A stretch of DNA of 64,000 bases, from assembly GCA_947504185.1 (NCBI GenBank), contig CANNGJ010000004.1, positions 62,001 to 126,000 of the forward strand, in the 5' to 3' direction. The notes under the pieces are model-generated. The model ran no database searches. It saw nothing but the letters and a program-made list of their open reading frames with translations, and had not been told where the DNA came from. Positions 35,368-45,309 of this stretch are shown piece after piece. Position numbers and translations under genes: made by a program. Position 1 is the stretch's first letter; every line of letters begins with the position of its first letter. The stretch comes from an uncultured Tenacibaculum sp. (GTDB lineage Bacteria > Bacteroidota > Bacteroidia > Flavobacteriales > Flavobacteriaceae).

Positions 35368-35829
35368 ATGAGAAAAATACTTTTGATTTTAGTTCTGTTT
35401 TTTGGAGTAAACGTAGCTTTTGCTCAAGAACACGTTGTTGCTAATGAAAATGTAAAGTGGGAAATGTCTTTTGAAAAAGCAATTAAAAAGGCAAAGAAAG
35501 AAAAGAAACCTGTGTTAGTGTTTTTTACTGGCTCAGATTGGTGTCCTCCATGTAAAAGGATTGAAAGAGAGTTGATTGAAACAGATAAGTTTAAAGGCTT
35601 TTCTGATAAAAATCTAGTATTATACAAAGCTGATTTTCCAAGAAATAGAGATTTAGTTACTGCTGATGCAAGAAAAGAAAACGGAGAGTTAAAGTTTAAA
35701 TACGGAATCAGTTCTTTTCCTACTATGTTAGTGGTAAATGCAGATGGTAATGTTTTAGGCGAAAAAAGAGGAGCATATATGACTGAGTATTATTATCCTT
35801 TTTTAGAAGAAATTGTAAAAAACAATTAA
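35368..35829 (+). CDS. periplasmic thioredoxin-like protein (WCPPC)
   Basis: 153 aa with a signal peptide (VNVAFA-QE). Thioredoxin_7/DsbD-gamma-like fold: FFTGSDWCPPCKRIE with the active cysteines at 59 and 62, and cis-proline in SSFPTMLV. A short single-domain secreted thiol oxidoreductase. Overlaps the convergent GTPase gene by four bases. Confidence 0.9.
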   Translation: MRKILLILVLFFGVNVAFAQEHVVANENVKWEMSFEKAIKKAKKEKKPVLVFFTGSDWCPPCKRIERELIETDKFKGFSDKNLVLYKADFPRNRDLVTADARKENGELKFKYGISSFPTMLVVNADGNVLGEKRGAYMTEYYYPFLEEIVKNN

Positions 35830-37802
35830 ATAACACGTTCGTCTGCTTTATAAGCACCACGACGATGTAAAATCCATTGGGCTTCGTCTAATGGATTTAC
35901 GCCTTTAAATTCTTTTGTTTCTCCCTCACCTTCTGGGCAAACATCATATCCATAAAAAATAGTTCGTAAACGAAGTCGCCCGCTACAAATAGTGTTTAAC
36001 TTAATACTTAAGTCTAAAGAAGTAGCTACAGGAATTGTTCCTGTAAGAGAAACTAAATCTTGCTGAAACATTGGTGTTTCTATAGAAGCTCTTCTATTGG
36101 TTAGTTCTGAAATTAGTTTACCTAATAATTCTTCATTGGTTTTTATTTCAAAACGTAATAAAGGTTCTAGTAAATGAGTGCCACCGTTTTGTAAACCTTT
36201 CATAATTCCCATAGGAGTAGCGAGGTTAAAATCTCCTGGTCTTGAATGTACATTATGATCTTCACCTTTAATTAAAGTAATTTTTACATCCGTAACTTCC
36301 CAACCGAGTAAACCTTGTTCTAAAGCTTTAGGAATTGTTCTCGCTATTTCGTTTTGATATTTATTATGAACATCATTTTTTGAAACGATAGATTGATAAG
36401 TAACTCCTGAATTTAAAGGAGCAGGTTCAATTAAAAAAGTCATAATCGCCCAACATGGTTTAGGCATCCAATAGCGAATGTACCCTTCTGCTGCTTTACT
36501 TATAGTTTCTTTATATACAATTTGAGGTTCTGTAAAACGCACAGCTATGTTAAAACGCTCCTGTAATAAATGAGTAAGTACTTCTATTTGCATATCACCC
36601 ATTAATAAGAGTATTAACTCTTTTTCTGGCTTATGCCATTTAAATTGTAAACTAGGATCTTCTTTATCTATAACTTGTAAAGCTTGTGCAAGTGCATTAT
36701 AATCTTTATCGTTAATAGCTATTACTTGTACGCTTAATACAGGAATATTTAATTGTGGTAGCTTTGGAATTCCTTCTGGTGTTCCAAGAATATCACCTGC
36801 TTTTGTGCCTAAAACACCAGTTATAATTCCAATATCTCCAGATTTAATATTGGTATCTATATGTTTGGTTTGATAAAAAGTTTTTGATTGATTGATTTTC
36901 GTTTCTAAATCTTGTGTGTGATTGTAAATAGCTGATTTAGATGATAATTTGCCCGAAAAAACTTTTACATGTGCCATAGCTCCATGTATTTTATGATGTT
37001 CTAGCTTGTACACATAAGCTGAGGTCTCTTTAGTAGTACTTATTTCATTTGGTTCAATAAACTGTATGATTCCATTAAGTAATTTCTCAATACCAATATT
37101 GTTTTTAGCAATCCCAGTAAAAACGGGTGATATTAATGCTTTAGAAGTGTTTTTTGTAATAGCTTTTAAATATACTTCATCAGATAAATTTACACCGTTT
37201 AAATATTGAGTTAGTAAGTTTTCATCAGTTTCAATTAATTCCTCAATAATTCTCTCTTTATCTACAGTTGGATTATTAAATACTGAATTAATATGAGCTG
37301 AAGGTAATCCTTCATCATGACTAGTATATATAGCCACAGTTTTAAATTGTAAATCACTTTTTATTTGCTTTAAAACCATTTCCGTATCGGCACCTTGTCT
37401 ATCAATTTTATTAATAAAAATAAGTGTAGGTATGTTTAGTTTATGCAAAGCATCAACAATGGTTAAGGTATGTGCTTGTACACCTTCTACAGCAGAAATT
37501 ACTAAAACAACAGCATCAATCACACAAAGAGTTCTGGCAACTTCACTTGAAAAATCTACGTGACCTGGCGTATCGATTAAATTTACTTTGGTGTTTTTCC
37601 AAATAAAAGAAGTGGTTGCTGCTTTAATAGAAATACCACGTTCTTTTTCTAACGTTAAACTATCGGTAACAGCAGAGCCTTTGTCAACACTTCCTATTTT
37701 TCTAATAGCACCAGCATGATATAATAAATGTTCAGTTAAGGTTGTTTTACCAGCATCTACATGTGCTAAAATACCAATGTTAAGAATGTTAGAATACTTC
37801 AT
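35826..37802 (-). CDS. TetM-like ribosomal protection GTPase (EF-G paralogue)
   Basis: 658 aa translational GTPase: AHVDAGKT (13-20), RGISI (55-59), DTPGH (77-81) and NKID (131-134), then EF-G-like domains II to V. Length and the C-terminal domain place it with the TetM/TetW/TetO/Otr family, which removes tetracycline from the ribosome, rather than with housekeeping EF-G. In the domain IV loop, HSRPGDF aligns with Tet(M) VSTPADF, but the proline important in Tet(M) (Pro509) appears to be a valine here. It sits among core genes without mobile-element signs, so it may be an intrinsic ribosome factor. Resistance is not shown. Confidence 0.8.
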   Translation of the reverse strand: MKYSNILNIGILAHVDAGKTTLTEHLLYHAGAIRKIGSVDKGSAVTDSLTLEKERGISIKAATTSFIWKNTKVNLIDTPGHVDFSSEVARTLCVIDAVVLVISAVEGVQAHTLTIVDALHKLNIPTLIFINKIDRQGADTEMVLKQIKSDLQFKTVAIYTSHDEGLPSAHINSVFNNPTVDKERIIEELIETDENLLTQYLNGVNLSDEVYLKAITKNTSKALISPVFTGIAKNNIGIEKLLNGIIQFIEPNEISTTKETSAYVYKLEHHKIHGAMAHVKVFSGKLSSKSAIYNHTQDLETKINQSKTFYQTKHIDTNIKSGDIGIITGVLGTKAGDILGTPEGIPKLPQLNIPVLSVQVIAINDKDYNALAQALQVIDKEDPSLQFKWHKPEKELILLLMGDMQIEVLTHLLQERFNIAVRFTEPQIVYKETISKAAEGYIRYWMPKPCWAIMTFLIEPAPLNSGVTYQSIVSKNDVHNKYQNEIARTIPKALEQGLLGWEVTDVKITLIKGEDHNVHSRPGDFNLATPMGIMKGLQNGGTHLLEPLLRFEIKTNEELLGKLISELTNRRASIETPMFQQDLVSLTGTIPVATSLDLSIKLNTICSGRLRLRTIFYGYDVCPEGEGETKEFKGVNPLDEAQWILHRRGAYKADERVI

Positions 37803-37828
37803 TAATTAGAAGTGATGCTTTTAAATAG

Positions 37829-38890
37829 TTAAATTTTATCTTTTGCTGCTGCACTAATTTGTTTGATGTCTTGCTCGTCTTTTCTTGGGCAAATTAAAAT
37901 AACATCATCTTTCTCAACAACAATAAAATCGTTTAAACCTTGAATAATTACTTTTTTACCATTTTGAGTTCTAACCATATTTCCGCTAGCATCTCTAAAA
38001 ATAGTATTGGCACCTACAATAGCGTTTTGCTGATTGTCTTTTTCTAGTTTGTTGTAAAGAGAGCCCCAAGTACCCAAGTCGTTCCAGCCAAAATCTACAG
38101 GTAAAACATGTACGTTTTTAGCACGTTCCATAATTCCGAAATCGATAGAAATATTTTCACATTTCTCGTAGTTAGATTTTATGAAATCATCTTCAAAATC
38201 TGAATTATATACATTATTTCCATCGTCTAAAATATCAACCATTTCTGGAAGATGATTTTTAAAAGCTTTGATAATATTTTTTGCCGACCAAACAAAAATT
38301 CCAGCATTCCATAAATAATCACCGCTAGATAAAAATTCTTGAGCTTTTTCAAAATGAGGTTTCTCAGTAAAGTTTTTCACTTTTTTTATTTCTGATGAAT
38401 TTTGCTCAAACTGAATATAACCATAGCCAGTATTTGGTGCATCAGGTTGAATACCTAAAGTCATTAAAATATCATCTTTCTCAGTTGCATCAAAAGAAGT
38501 TTTAATGTTGTTTAAAAACTCCGTTTCATTTTCAATCCAATGATCTGAAGGAGCTACTAACATAACTGCTTCAGAATTTTGATCGTATATTTTTAAAGCA
38601 GCATATAAAATACAAGGAGCAGTATTTCGCATTGCTGGCTCCAATAATAATTGCTGTTGTGTAGTTTTTGGCAGTTGTTTTAAAACTAAATCTTCGTAAC
38701 GTTTATTGGTAGCAATTAAAATATTATCAGAAGGAATTAACTGATTAATTCTATTAAAAGTACGTTGAATTAACGATTCACCAGTGCCTAACATATCATG
38801 AAATTGCTTAGGATATTCTTGTGTGCTAACAGGCCAAAATCTTGAGCCTACACCACCTGCCATAATTACTGCGTAATAATTGTTGTTCAT
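37829..38890 (-). CDS. manC: mannose-1-phosphate guanylyltransferase
   Basis: 353 aa nucleotidyltransferase forming GDP-mannose for surface polysaccharide. Signature MAGGVGSRFWPVS, the EYPKQF motif, VAPSDHWI, FTEKP and DFGWNDLGTWGSL. Lacks the C-terminal isomerase domain of bifunctional enzymes. Twenty-one bases after the SprT-like gene and 26 before the GTPase gene on the same strand, so a minus-strand run of four genes is possible. Confidence 0.94.
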   Translation of the reverse strand: MNNNYYAVIMAGGVGSRFWPVSTQEYPKQFHDMLGTGESLIQRTFNRINQLIPSDNILIATNKRYEDLVLKQLPKTTQQQLLLEPAMRNTAPCILYAALKIYDQNSEAVMLVAPSDHWIENETEFLNNIKTSFDATEKDDILMTLGIQPDAPNTGYGYIQFEQNSSEIKKVKNFTEKPHFEKAQEFLSSGDYLWNAGIFVWSAKNIIKAFKNHLPEMVDILDDGNNVYNSDFEDDFIKSNYEKCENISIDFGIMERAKNVHVLPVDFGWNDLGTWGSLYNKLEKDNQQNAIVGANTIFRDASGNMVRTQNGKKVIIQGLNDFIVVEKDDVILICPRKDEQDIKQISAAAKDKI

Positions 38891-38911
38891 GAATTTTATT
38901 AAGAAATTTAA

Positions 38912-39511
38912 TTATATGTTAGAAGTTATTAGTTTTACTTCTGCATTCTGATTAAAAAGATATACTTTTTTGTTCGTTAAATTTAAACATTCATAACGAG
39001 TTCTTCGCTTGTTTCCTCTTTTATATAAAGTGTCTTTAAATTGAAAAACACTTTCAAATGGAATTTCAAAGATAAAATTCTTTCCGCTTTCTGCTTGTCC
39101 ACCTCGTAAAGCTAAAGATAAATTCACATCTGTATCGGTACTTGCTTTTGGATTTTTAAGATAGTTTGCTAAATGAGGTAGTATTTCTTTAGGGTATATT
39201 TCTGGTTGTAAAAAAGGCAACATTAAATGTTGAAAAACGGTTTTCCAATGTTTTCCGTGTGGTTGTACACGTCCGAATTTTTTATGTGTAACATGATGCG
39301 CAATTTCATGAACTAGAGTTAATAGAAATTGATGTGGATTTAAATTATTATTAACCGTAATTTGAGTTTGTCCGTTTGGAAATGTTCTAAAATCACCATG
39401 TTTTGTTTGTCGTTGATTAACAATTTTAAGACGCACTTTATGCTCGTTAATTAAATATTCAACTAACGGAACAGCTTTTTCTGGTATGTATTTTAGAAGT
39501 GTTTTATGCAA
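38912..39511 (-). CDS. SprT-like zinc metalloprotein, TTG start
   Basis: 199 aa with HEIAHH at 68-73 (HExxH) and a downstream His in HGKHW, as in SprT-like proteases (Spartan relatives). Family members may cleave DNA-protein crosslinks, but bacterial roles are open. The conserved N-terminus follows a TTG at 39511; an in-frame TAG is five codons upstream and no ATG is available, so TTG is taken as start. Confidence 0.85.
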   Translation of the reverse strand: MHKTLLKYIPEKAVPLVEYLINEHKVRLKIVNQRQTKHGDFRTFPNGQTQITVNNNLNPHQFLLTLVHEIAHHVTHKKFGRVQPHGKHWKTVFQHLMLPFLQPEIYPKEILPHLANYLKNPKASTDTDVNLSLALRGGQAESGKNFIFEIPFESVFQFKDTLYKRGNKRRTRYECLNLTNKKVYLFNQNAEVKLITSNI

Positions 39512-39530
39512 GTTTAGTTTGTTCTATTTT

Positions 39531-40211
39531 TTAAGGTGTAGAGCTAGAAACCTGTAAAACTTTTCCGTTATAAAACTTGTTGCCTGTTAATGAAAAATTA
39601 AAAATATAATCAGCCATTTCTTTAGCAGATAACGGAGCTACATATCCAGGGAAAGCTTCTTCTAACATTTCTGTTTGTACAGCTCCTAACGCCAAAACAT
39701 TAAAAGCAATTTGTTGTTCTTTATATTCTTCAGCTAATAATTCAGATAAGGTAATTACAGCTCCTTTAGCAGAACTGTAAGCTGCTAATCCAGGAAACTT
39801 CATACTACCTTGAATACCTCCCATAGAACTCACGGTGACTACATGACTCCCTTTTTGCATAAACGGAATTAATTCTTTTGTTAATTCAGCAACCGCAAAA
39901 ACATTTACTTTATATACTTCTTCAAAATCGGTAGTAGTTAATTCAGTAAAAGGTTTATTAATTAGCTTACCAGCGTTATTAATTAAAACACCTACTTTTT
40001 TCCATTTGTCTTTAATAAAATCAGTAGCTTTCTTTATATCTGAGTCTTTAGATAAATCAACAGAAATTGTTGTGATATTTTTATGATTTATAAGCTCTAA
40101 CGGCTTTGTGTTTCTTGATAAAGCAAGTACTTGATGTCCTTTGTTTGCAAATAATTGCGCTAATTCAAAACCAATACCTCTGCTAGTACCTGTAATAACA
40201 ATGTTTTTCAT
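39531..40211 (-). CDS. short-chain dehydrogenase/reductase
   Basis: 226 aa SDR: cofactor motif TGTSRGIGFE, NNAG, catalytic Ser in VSSMGG and Tyr-Lys in YSSAKGA. Likely NADPH-dependent oxidoreductase; substrate unknown. Start set to the ATG before MKNIVITG; the longer frame adds 16 unconvincing residues. First gene of the minus-strand group with SprT-like, manC and the GTPase. Confidence 0.9.
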   Translation of the reverse strand: MKNIVITGTSRGIGFELAQLFANKGHQVLALSRNTKPLELINHKNITTISVDLSKDSDIKKATDFIKDKWKKVGVLINNAGKLINKPFTELTTTDFEEVYKVNVFAVAELTKELIPFMQKGSHVVTVSSMGGIQGSMKFPGLAAYSSAKGAVITLSELLAEEYKEQQIAFNVLALGAVQTEMLEEAFPGYVAPLSAKEMADYIFNFSLTGNKFYNGKVLQVSSSTP

Positions 40212-40285
40212 CGAATGGTAAAAATTTATAAGGAGCAAGCTACTTAATTTTTCATACATTTATAGTTCTAATTATAAATTTTATC

Positions 40286-41569
40286 ATGAAAAAAATCAGT
40301 TTTTTACTTACGTTCTTATTAGCAATAACTTATTCTTTTGGTCAAAACACCTATGTTCTATGTGGAAAATTGATTGATGTTAAGTCAGGGAAAATTGAAA
40401 TTAAAAAAACCATTGTTGTTCATGAAAACAAAATTATAGACGTGAAAAACGGTTATATAATGCCTAGAGGAGGTGATGCTAAAACTATAGATTTAAGAGA
40501 TAAGGTGGTAATGCCTGGGCTGATAGATATGCATGTGCATATTGAATTAGAGTATGATAAAAAAGCGAGATTAAATAAGTACATTTTAAATGAAGCAGAT
40601 ATTGCTTTTAATTCTGTAAAGTTTGCTGAAACTACTTTGTTAAACGGGTTTACAACGGTTCGTGATTTAGGAGGTACAGGTGTTAATATTGCGATAAAAA
40701 AAGCAATTAAATCTGGTAAGATACCAGGACCTAGAGTATTTACAGCAGGAAAATCATTGGCAACTACAGGTGGTCATGCAGATCCAACAAACGGAAGTAG
40801 TAGGAAATTAATAGGAAACCCTGGTCCGAAAGAAGGAGTGGTAAATTCTGTTGAAGATGCTAAAAAAGCAGTACGCCAACGTTATAAAAACGGAGCAGAT
40901 TGTATTAAAATAACTGCAACAGGTGGAGTTTTAAGTGTTGCTAAAAGTGGAGATAACCCTCAGTTTACAATTGAAGAAGTAAAAGCAATTTGTGATATGG
41001 CAAAAGATTACGGAATGCATGTAGCTGCACACGCCCATGGAGACGAAGGAATGCAGCGCGCAATTATAGGAGGTGTAAAAACAATTGAACATGGGACTTA
41101 TATGAGCGATAAAACCATGGAGTTGATGAAAAAGCACAATGCATATTTAGTTCCGACTATAACTGCAGGAAAAGAAGTAGAAGAGAAAGCAAAGGTTAAA
41201 GGATTTTATCCAGATATTGTTGTGCCTAAGGCATTAGCAGTGGGACCTCAAATTCAAGGAACTTTCGCAAAAGCATATAAAAAAGGAGTGGGTATTGCTT
41301 TTGGTACCGATGCTGGGGTTTTTAAACATGGTAAAAACGGTAAAGAGTTTGGTTATATGGTTGAGGCAGGTATGCCAGCGATGGAAACAATTCAATCTGC
41401 AACAATTACCAATGCAAAAATTTTAAAGATGGAGAACGAAATAGGTCAAATTAAAAAAGGTTTTTTGGCTGACATCATTGCTGTAGATGAAGATCCAACT
41501 AAAAATATCAACACCATGGAAAATGTTGTTTTTGTTATGAAAAACGGAAAAGTATATAAGAAAAAATAG
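40286..41569 (+). CDS. secreted amidohydrolase family protein
   Basis: 427 aa with signal peptide (AITYSFG-QN). Metal-dependent amidohydrolase of the imidazolonepropionase/Xaa-Pro dipeptidase-like group: HVH at 83-85 in GLIDMHVHIE, probable carbamylated Lys in DCIKITATGG, histidines in HAHG and IEHGTYM, and Asp in GTDAGVF. Likely a periplasmic peptidase or amidase; substrate unknown. Divergent from the SDR gene. Confidence 0.9.
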   Translation: MKKISFLLTFLLAITYSFGQNTYVLCGKLIDVKSGKIEIKKTIVVHENKIIDVKNGYIMPRGGDAKTIDLRDKVVMPGLIDMHVHIELEYDKKARLNKYILNEADIAFNSVKFAETTLLNGFTTVRDLGGTGVNIAIKKAIKSGKIPGPRVFTAGKSLATTGGHADPTNGSSRKLIGNPGPKEGVVNSVEDAKKAVRQRYKNGADCIKITATGGVLSVAKSGDNPQFTIEEVKAICDMAKDYGMHVAAHAHGDEGMQRAIIGGVKTIEHGTYMSDKTMELMKKHNAYLVPTITAGKEVEEKAKVKGFYPDIVVPKALAVGPQIQGTFAKAYKKGVGIAFGTDAGVFKHGKNGKEFGYMVEAGMPAMETIQSATITNAKILKMENEIGQIKKGFLADIIAVDEDPTKNINTMENVVFVMKNGKVYKKK

Positions 41570-41640
41570 TTTCAATAAAAGGTAACAAAACTTGAATATG
41601 AGCTACTAATAGAATAGAAGTAATTTAATAAGATTTGTAT

Positions 41641-42648
41641 ATGTATTCTAAAATTAATTTACAAAGTAATTTAATAGTTTTTGGAATTCCTTTATTGATG
41701 ATTTTATCACTTGTAGCTGTGGTAAAATCATCTTTTTTTATTCCCAAGCTTTCGCCGTTTATTATTATAGATTTTATAATTACAATACCTTTAATTTATT
41801 TCTTCTTAATTAGAAAAAAGAAAACAACGAATAAAACTGTAATTACTGTCGCATTTTTAGGTTTGGCAATTACAAGTGTTATTCTTCCAAAAGAAAATCA
41901 ATCGTTGTTAGCTCAAATAAAAGTGTATCTGTTGCCTTTGGTAGAGCTGTTTTTAATTGGTTTTGTATTTGTTAAAGGAAGAAGAATAATTAAAAAGGTT
42001 AAAAAGAGTAATAATGATTCTTTTGATTTTTTTGATGTGATGCAACAAGTCTGTAATGATATATTACCAGTTGGAATTGGAAGTGTTTTTGCATCAGAGA
42101 TTTCTGTAATTTATTATGGATTGTTTAATTGGAAAAAGAGAACACTTCAAAAAAATGAGTATAGTTACCATAAAGATAGTACAGCGGTAAGTGTTATACT
42201 TGGTTTTTTGCTAGTAGTAGTTGTAGAAATGTTTGTTACTCATGCTATGATGAAACAAGGAAATGTAAAAGGTTCATTTATTTTAGGTGTACTTAGTGTA
42301 TATACGGCTTTGCAAGTAATAGCTATTTTACGTTCTTTAGCTAAAAGACCAGTTTACATTGATGTGGATAAAAAACAATTAATACTTAAGTTTGGAATAT
42401 TAGCTAATGCCGTTATTCCTTTTAATCAAATAAAAGAGGTAGAGTTAACAACGAAAGAGTTGTCAGAAAAAACACAAATAAAATATTTCTCTCCATTAGG
42501 TAGTTCAGGAGGGCATAATTTAGTTTTACACTTAAAAGAGGAAATTAAGTTTAATAGTTTTTATGGTCTTTCTAAGAAAGCTAAAACTTTAGCTGTTTTT
42601 ATAGATCATAAAAATGAGTTTAAACAAAACTTAACGCAATATATTTAA
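41641..42648 (+). CDS. unknown multi-pass membrane protein
   Basis: 335 aa. About six hydrophobic helices in two groups (residues 10-95 and 140-230) followed by a C-terminal cytoplasmic beta domain (VYIDVDKKQLILKFGILA to SFYGLSKKAKTLAVFIDH) that looks PH-like. No family recognised. ATG at 41641 chosen over an in-frame TTG six bases upstream. Stop overlaps the convergent beta-helix gene by four bases. Confidence 0.7.
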   Translation: MYSKINLQSNLIVFGIPLLMILSLVAVVKSSFFIPKLSPFIIIDFIITIPLIYFFLIRKKKTTNKTVITVAFLGLAITSVILPKENQSLLAQIKVYLLPLVELFLIGFVFVKGRRIIKKVKKSNNDSFDFFDVMQQVCNDILPVGIGSVFASEISVIYYGLFNWKKRTLQKNEYSYHKDSTAVSVILGFLLVVVVEMFVTHAMMKQGNVKGSFILGVLSVYTALQVIAILRSLAKRPVYIDVDKKQLILKFGILANAVIPFNQIKEVELTTKELSEKTQIKYFSPLGSSGGHNLVLHLKEEIKFNSFYGLSKKAKTLAVFIDHKNEFKQNLTQYI

Positions 42649-44144
42649 AACTCTATATGTTGATATGCTCCAATATCTGGATTGATAGTTCTATTTACTC
42701 CTAAGATATCTTCAGAAATAGATGATGCTTTTGCTTTATTAATTGCCTCACTTTCTTTACCGATTATAAAATCGTTTTTAGAAGTGTCTCTAAAATTTGG
42801 ATTCCCGTTTAAAATGATATTTTGATAATGAGTAGTATCATCAAAATCTAACTCTGTATTGCCAGTAAACGAATTATTAAAGTCGTTAAATTGAATTAGG
42901 CAATTTTCTATATTATAGTTAAAAGAGCTTCCATCAACCTTATCTAAAATAAATTCAACGTTATTATTACCTTCAATAATACAGTTTGTAAAATTAGCAG
43001 CAGTTAAATCTCTTGTTATAGTTTTTTCTTCATTATTATCATCAATATAGGTAAAATGATTGTTTACTACCATTGTTGGTAAACTTCTAAAGCTATTAGT
43101 CCAATAATTAGCAAACGTACTATGCGTAAAGTTATATGTTCCTCCATAAGTACATGCTAAAGATGACTGTCCTGAATTACCAATTACTAAATTTTCTCCA
43201 GAAATATTAGCGTTTCTTCCTAAAACTCCATAACTAGAGTTATTGTAAATTTCTGTGTTTTTAAGAGTAAGAGTAGGAGAGGTTATGTTTTCATTATCAT
43301 CAACTAAAAGACCTACAGTACCATTTTTAATTATTGAATGATTTATTTCATTTTCTTTACTGCCTTCTCGCATCCAAATGGTTCCCCATTGCCCTGGTAT
43401 TTCACTAAAACGATGTTCTAATCTATCACCTTCAAAGACTACTTTTTTATCTAATGTTCCGTTAACTTTTAAACTTCCTTCTTTGTCAATAATAAGTCCA
43501 GAGTTTTTATGAAAATGTACTTTAACTCCTGCATCAATTGTTAAAACTTTGTTAGCCGGTACAGCAGCATATCCATAAATAACATAAGGTTTTTCATCAG
43601 TAAAGGTTAATTCAGCATCAGTTAAAAAACGACCTTGAATTTTTGAATCTTCACCATCGATAGTTAAAGTTTCAATTCCCATGCTATTTTTTGAAGGGAA
43701 AATGAAATTTGCATCTTGAACCAGCGTAACCAAATCGACATCTTGCTGATTATTTCCGTTATCGAATAATATCTTATCAGTATATAGAGGATCTATTACT
43801 GTAGTAACATCAATAGTTGTTTCTATAAAAACATAAATACTATCATTTGCTAAAATCTCCATGTCTTTAAATTCTTTTCCAGACACTCCGTCAACATTCA
43901 AACGATAGTTTGAAGTTATTCCGTTTTCTAGTTTTATTTCAGGAATAGAAATAGCTTTACTACTTTTATTATATACCTTTAAGTTATAGGTAGCTGAACC
44001 AATTTTGCTAAAAACAGTGTCTAAAAAAACAGTGTCTTTAGAGAATTTAAGGTTTCCAAAACTAGGAACAGTTTCAAAATCTTTTCTACAAGAACTGATA
44101 GAAACTACTATAATAAGGGCTAAAAAAAGAAGGGCGTTTTTCAT
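42645..44144 (-). CDS. right-handed beta-helix lipoprotein
   Basis: 499 aa. Lipoprotein signal VVSISSC (Cys19), an Ig-like domain (about 40-130), then parallel beta-helix repeats (about 190-460) of short N-rich strands (ISGENLVIGNSGQSS, AANFTNCIIEGNNNVEF) ending INPDIGAYQH, a tail common in exported Bacteroidota beta-helix proteins. Probably surface-exposed glycan-binding or structural; no lyase site assigned. Precedes nothing obvious in its operon; the glutaminyl cyclase gene is 35 bases upstream on the same strand. Confidence 0.8.
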   Translation of the reverse strand: MKNALLFLALIIVVSISSCRKDFETVPSFGNLKFSKDTVFLDTVFSKIGSATYNLKVYNKSSKAISIPEIKLENGITSNYRLNVDGVSGKEFKDMEILANDSIYVFIETTIDVTTVIDPLYTDKILFDNGNNQQDVDLVTLVQDANFIFPSKNSMGIETLTIDGEDSKIQGRFLTDAELTFTDEKPYVIYGYAAVPANKVLTIDAGVKVHFHKNSGLIIDKEGSLKVNGTLDKKVVFEGDRLEHRFSEIPGQWGTIWMREGSKENEINHSIIKNGTVGLLVDDNENITSPTLTLKNTEIYNNSSYGVLGRNANISGENLVIGNSGQSSLACTYGGTYNFTHSTFANYWTNSFRSLPTMVVNNHFTYIDDNNEEKTITRDLTAANFTNCIIEGNNNVEFILDKVDGSSFNYNIENCLIQFNDFNNSFTGNTELDFDDTTHYQNIILNGNPNFRDTSKNDFIIGKESEAINKAKASSISEDILGVNRTINPDIGAYQHIEF

Positions 44145-44179
44145 AAATGAAATTTGGTAAAGATTTAAAGATAGAAATT

Positions 44180-45220
44180 TTATTTCTTAATCAATTCAAT
44201 TTCAAATAATTTACCCCAATGTTTTCCTGTAACAAATAAACGATTGTTTTCAGAGTCGTAAGCAATACCGTTTAAAACATCATCACTTGGTTCTAAGTTT
44301 TGCTCTTTTGCTACAATATCTCTTAAGCCATTTAAATTAGCAACACCTTCAACAACTCCAGTTTCAGAATTGATAATTACAATTGAATTTTGTTGCCATT
44401 TATTAGCGTATATCTTTCCGTTAATTAATTCAATTTCATTTAAATTATCAACAGGGTATTTATTTGTATATACTTGAATGTTTCTTTTTTCTTTTTGATT
44501 TTCTGAATTTAGAAACCAAATTTTATTGGTTCCGTCAGATTTTATTAACTCATTATCGTTGTGAGTTAAACCCCAACCTTCATTACTGTGATTGTAATCA
44601 AATTCACCAACTTGTTTAAAAGTATCTAAATCATACACAAAACCTTTGCGAGCTTGCCATGTTAACCAATAAATTTTATTATTTAAAATAGTCATTCCCT
44701 CACCAAAGTATTTTTTATCTAAGCCAACTTTTTGTAAAACTTCACCAGTCTTTATATCTACTTTTCTTAAAGTTGATTGTCCTCTTCGACCTGTGGTTTC
44801 ATATAAAAAACCATCTTTATACTCTAGACCTTGCGTGTAAGCATCTTTATCATGAGGAAAAGTGTTTATGATTTTGTATGAATATACAGCAGGAGCATCC
44901 TTTGCTAATATTTCAATAGAATTATTGATTTTTTTAGATTTATTAGGGTAAAAAGCTAAAGCAGTTACCGCATGTTTTCCAACACCAAAATCAGCCGTGT
45001 TTATAGCTACGCTAGTTTCGTTTTTATTTACACGTTTTTTATCAACAAATAATTGAACAGAATCAATTTTTTCGCCTTTAAGTTGCTCAAATTTAATTGC
45101 AGCCTTTTTTCCTAAAGTCGTTTTTTTTGAGGTATTTAGCTTAAATTTGTAGCCAGTATCGCTACAAGAAGTAATCGTTACAATTGATAAAGCTAAAGCA
45201 AAGTATGTATAAACACGCAT
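44180..45220 (-). CDS. glutaminyl-peptide cyclotransferase, beta-propeller type
   Basis: 346 aa lipoprotein (IVTITSC, Cys19). An N-terminal beta domain leads into a five-bladed propeller of the plant-type glutaminyl cyclase family: YTQGLEY, TGRRGQSTLRKVD, FGEGMT, EGWGLTHN, YANKWQQNSI, LNGIAYD. The enzyme forms N-terminal pyroglutamate on exported proteins; many Bacteroidota surface proteins begin with Gln after signal cleavage, which gives it substrates. Runs with the beta-helix lipoprotein. Confidence 0.9.
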   Translation of the reverse strand: MRVYTYFALALSIVTITSCSDTGYKFKLNTSKKTTLGKKAAIKFEQLKGEKIDSVQLFVDKKRVNKNETSVAINTADFGVGKHAVTALAFYPNKSKKINNSIEILAKDAPAVYSYKIINTFPHDKDAYTQGLEYKDGFLYETTGRRGQSTLRKVDIKTGEVLQKVGLDKKYFGEGMTILNNKIYWLTWQARKGFVYDLDTFKQVGEFDYNHSNEGWGLTHNDNELIKSDGTNKIWFLNSENQKEKRNIQVYTNKYPVDNLNEIELINGKIYANKWQQNSIVIINSETGVVEGVANLNGLRDIVAKEQNLEPSDDVLNGIAYDSENNRLFVTGKHWGKLFEIELIKK

Positions 45221-45279
45221 ATTTTATAGTTTGATTTCTAATTTATTCGATTTCTCTACAAATTAAAACAATTTATTTG

Positions 45280-45309
45280 TTTGAAAATTAAAAAATATGG
45301 TTAAATTTG
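45280..45309 (+). promoter_or_regulatory. promoter of the L31 gene
   Basis: TTTG (45280-45283), 18-base spacer, TAAATTTG (45302-45309): a textbook flavobacterial promoter. Start near 45315 gives a leader of about 90 bases, with a hairpin TGTAAAA / TTTTACA at 45341-45363. Confidence 0.65.

Noticed and set aside
35826-37802. Acquired mobile tetracycline resistance gene
   Set aside because: No integrase, transposase or repeat nearby, and base composition matches its neighbours.
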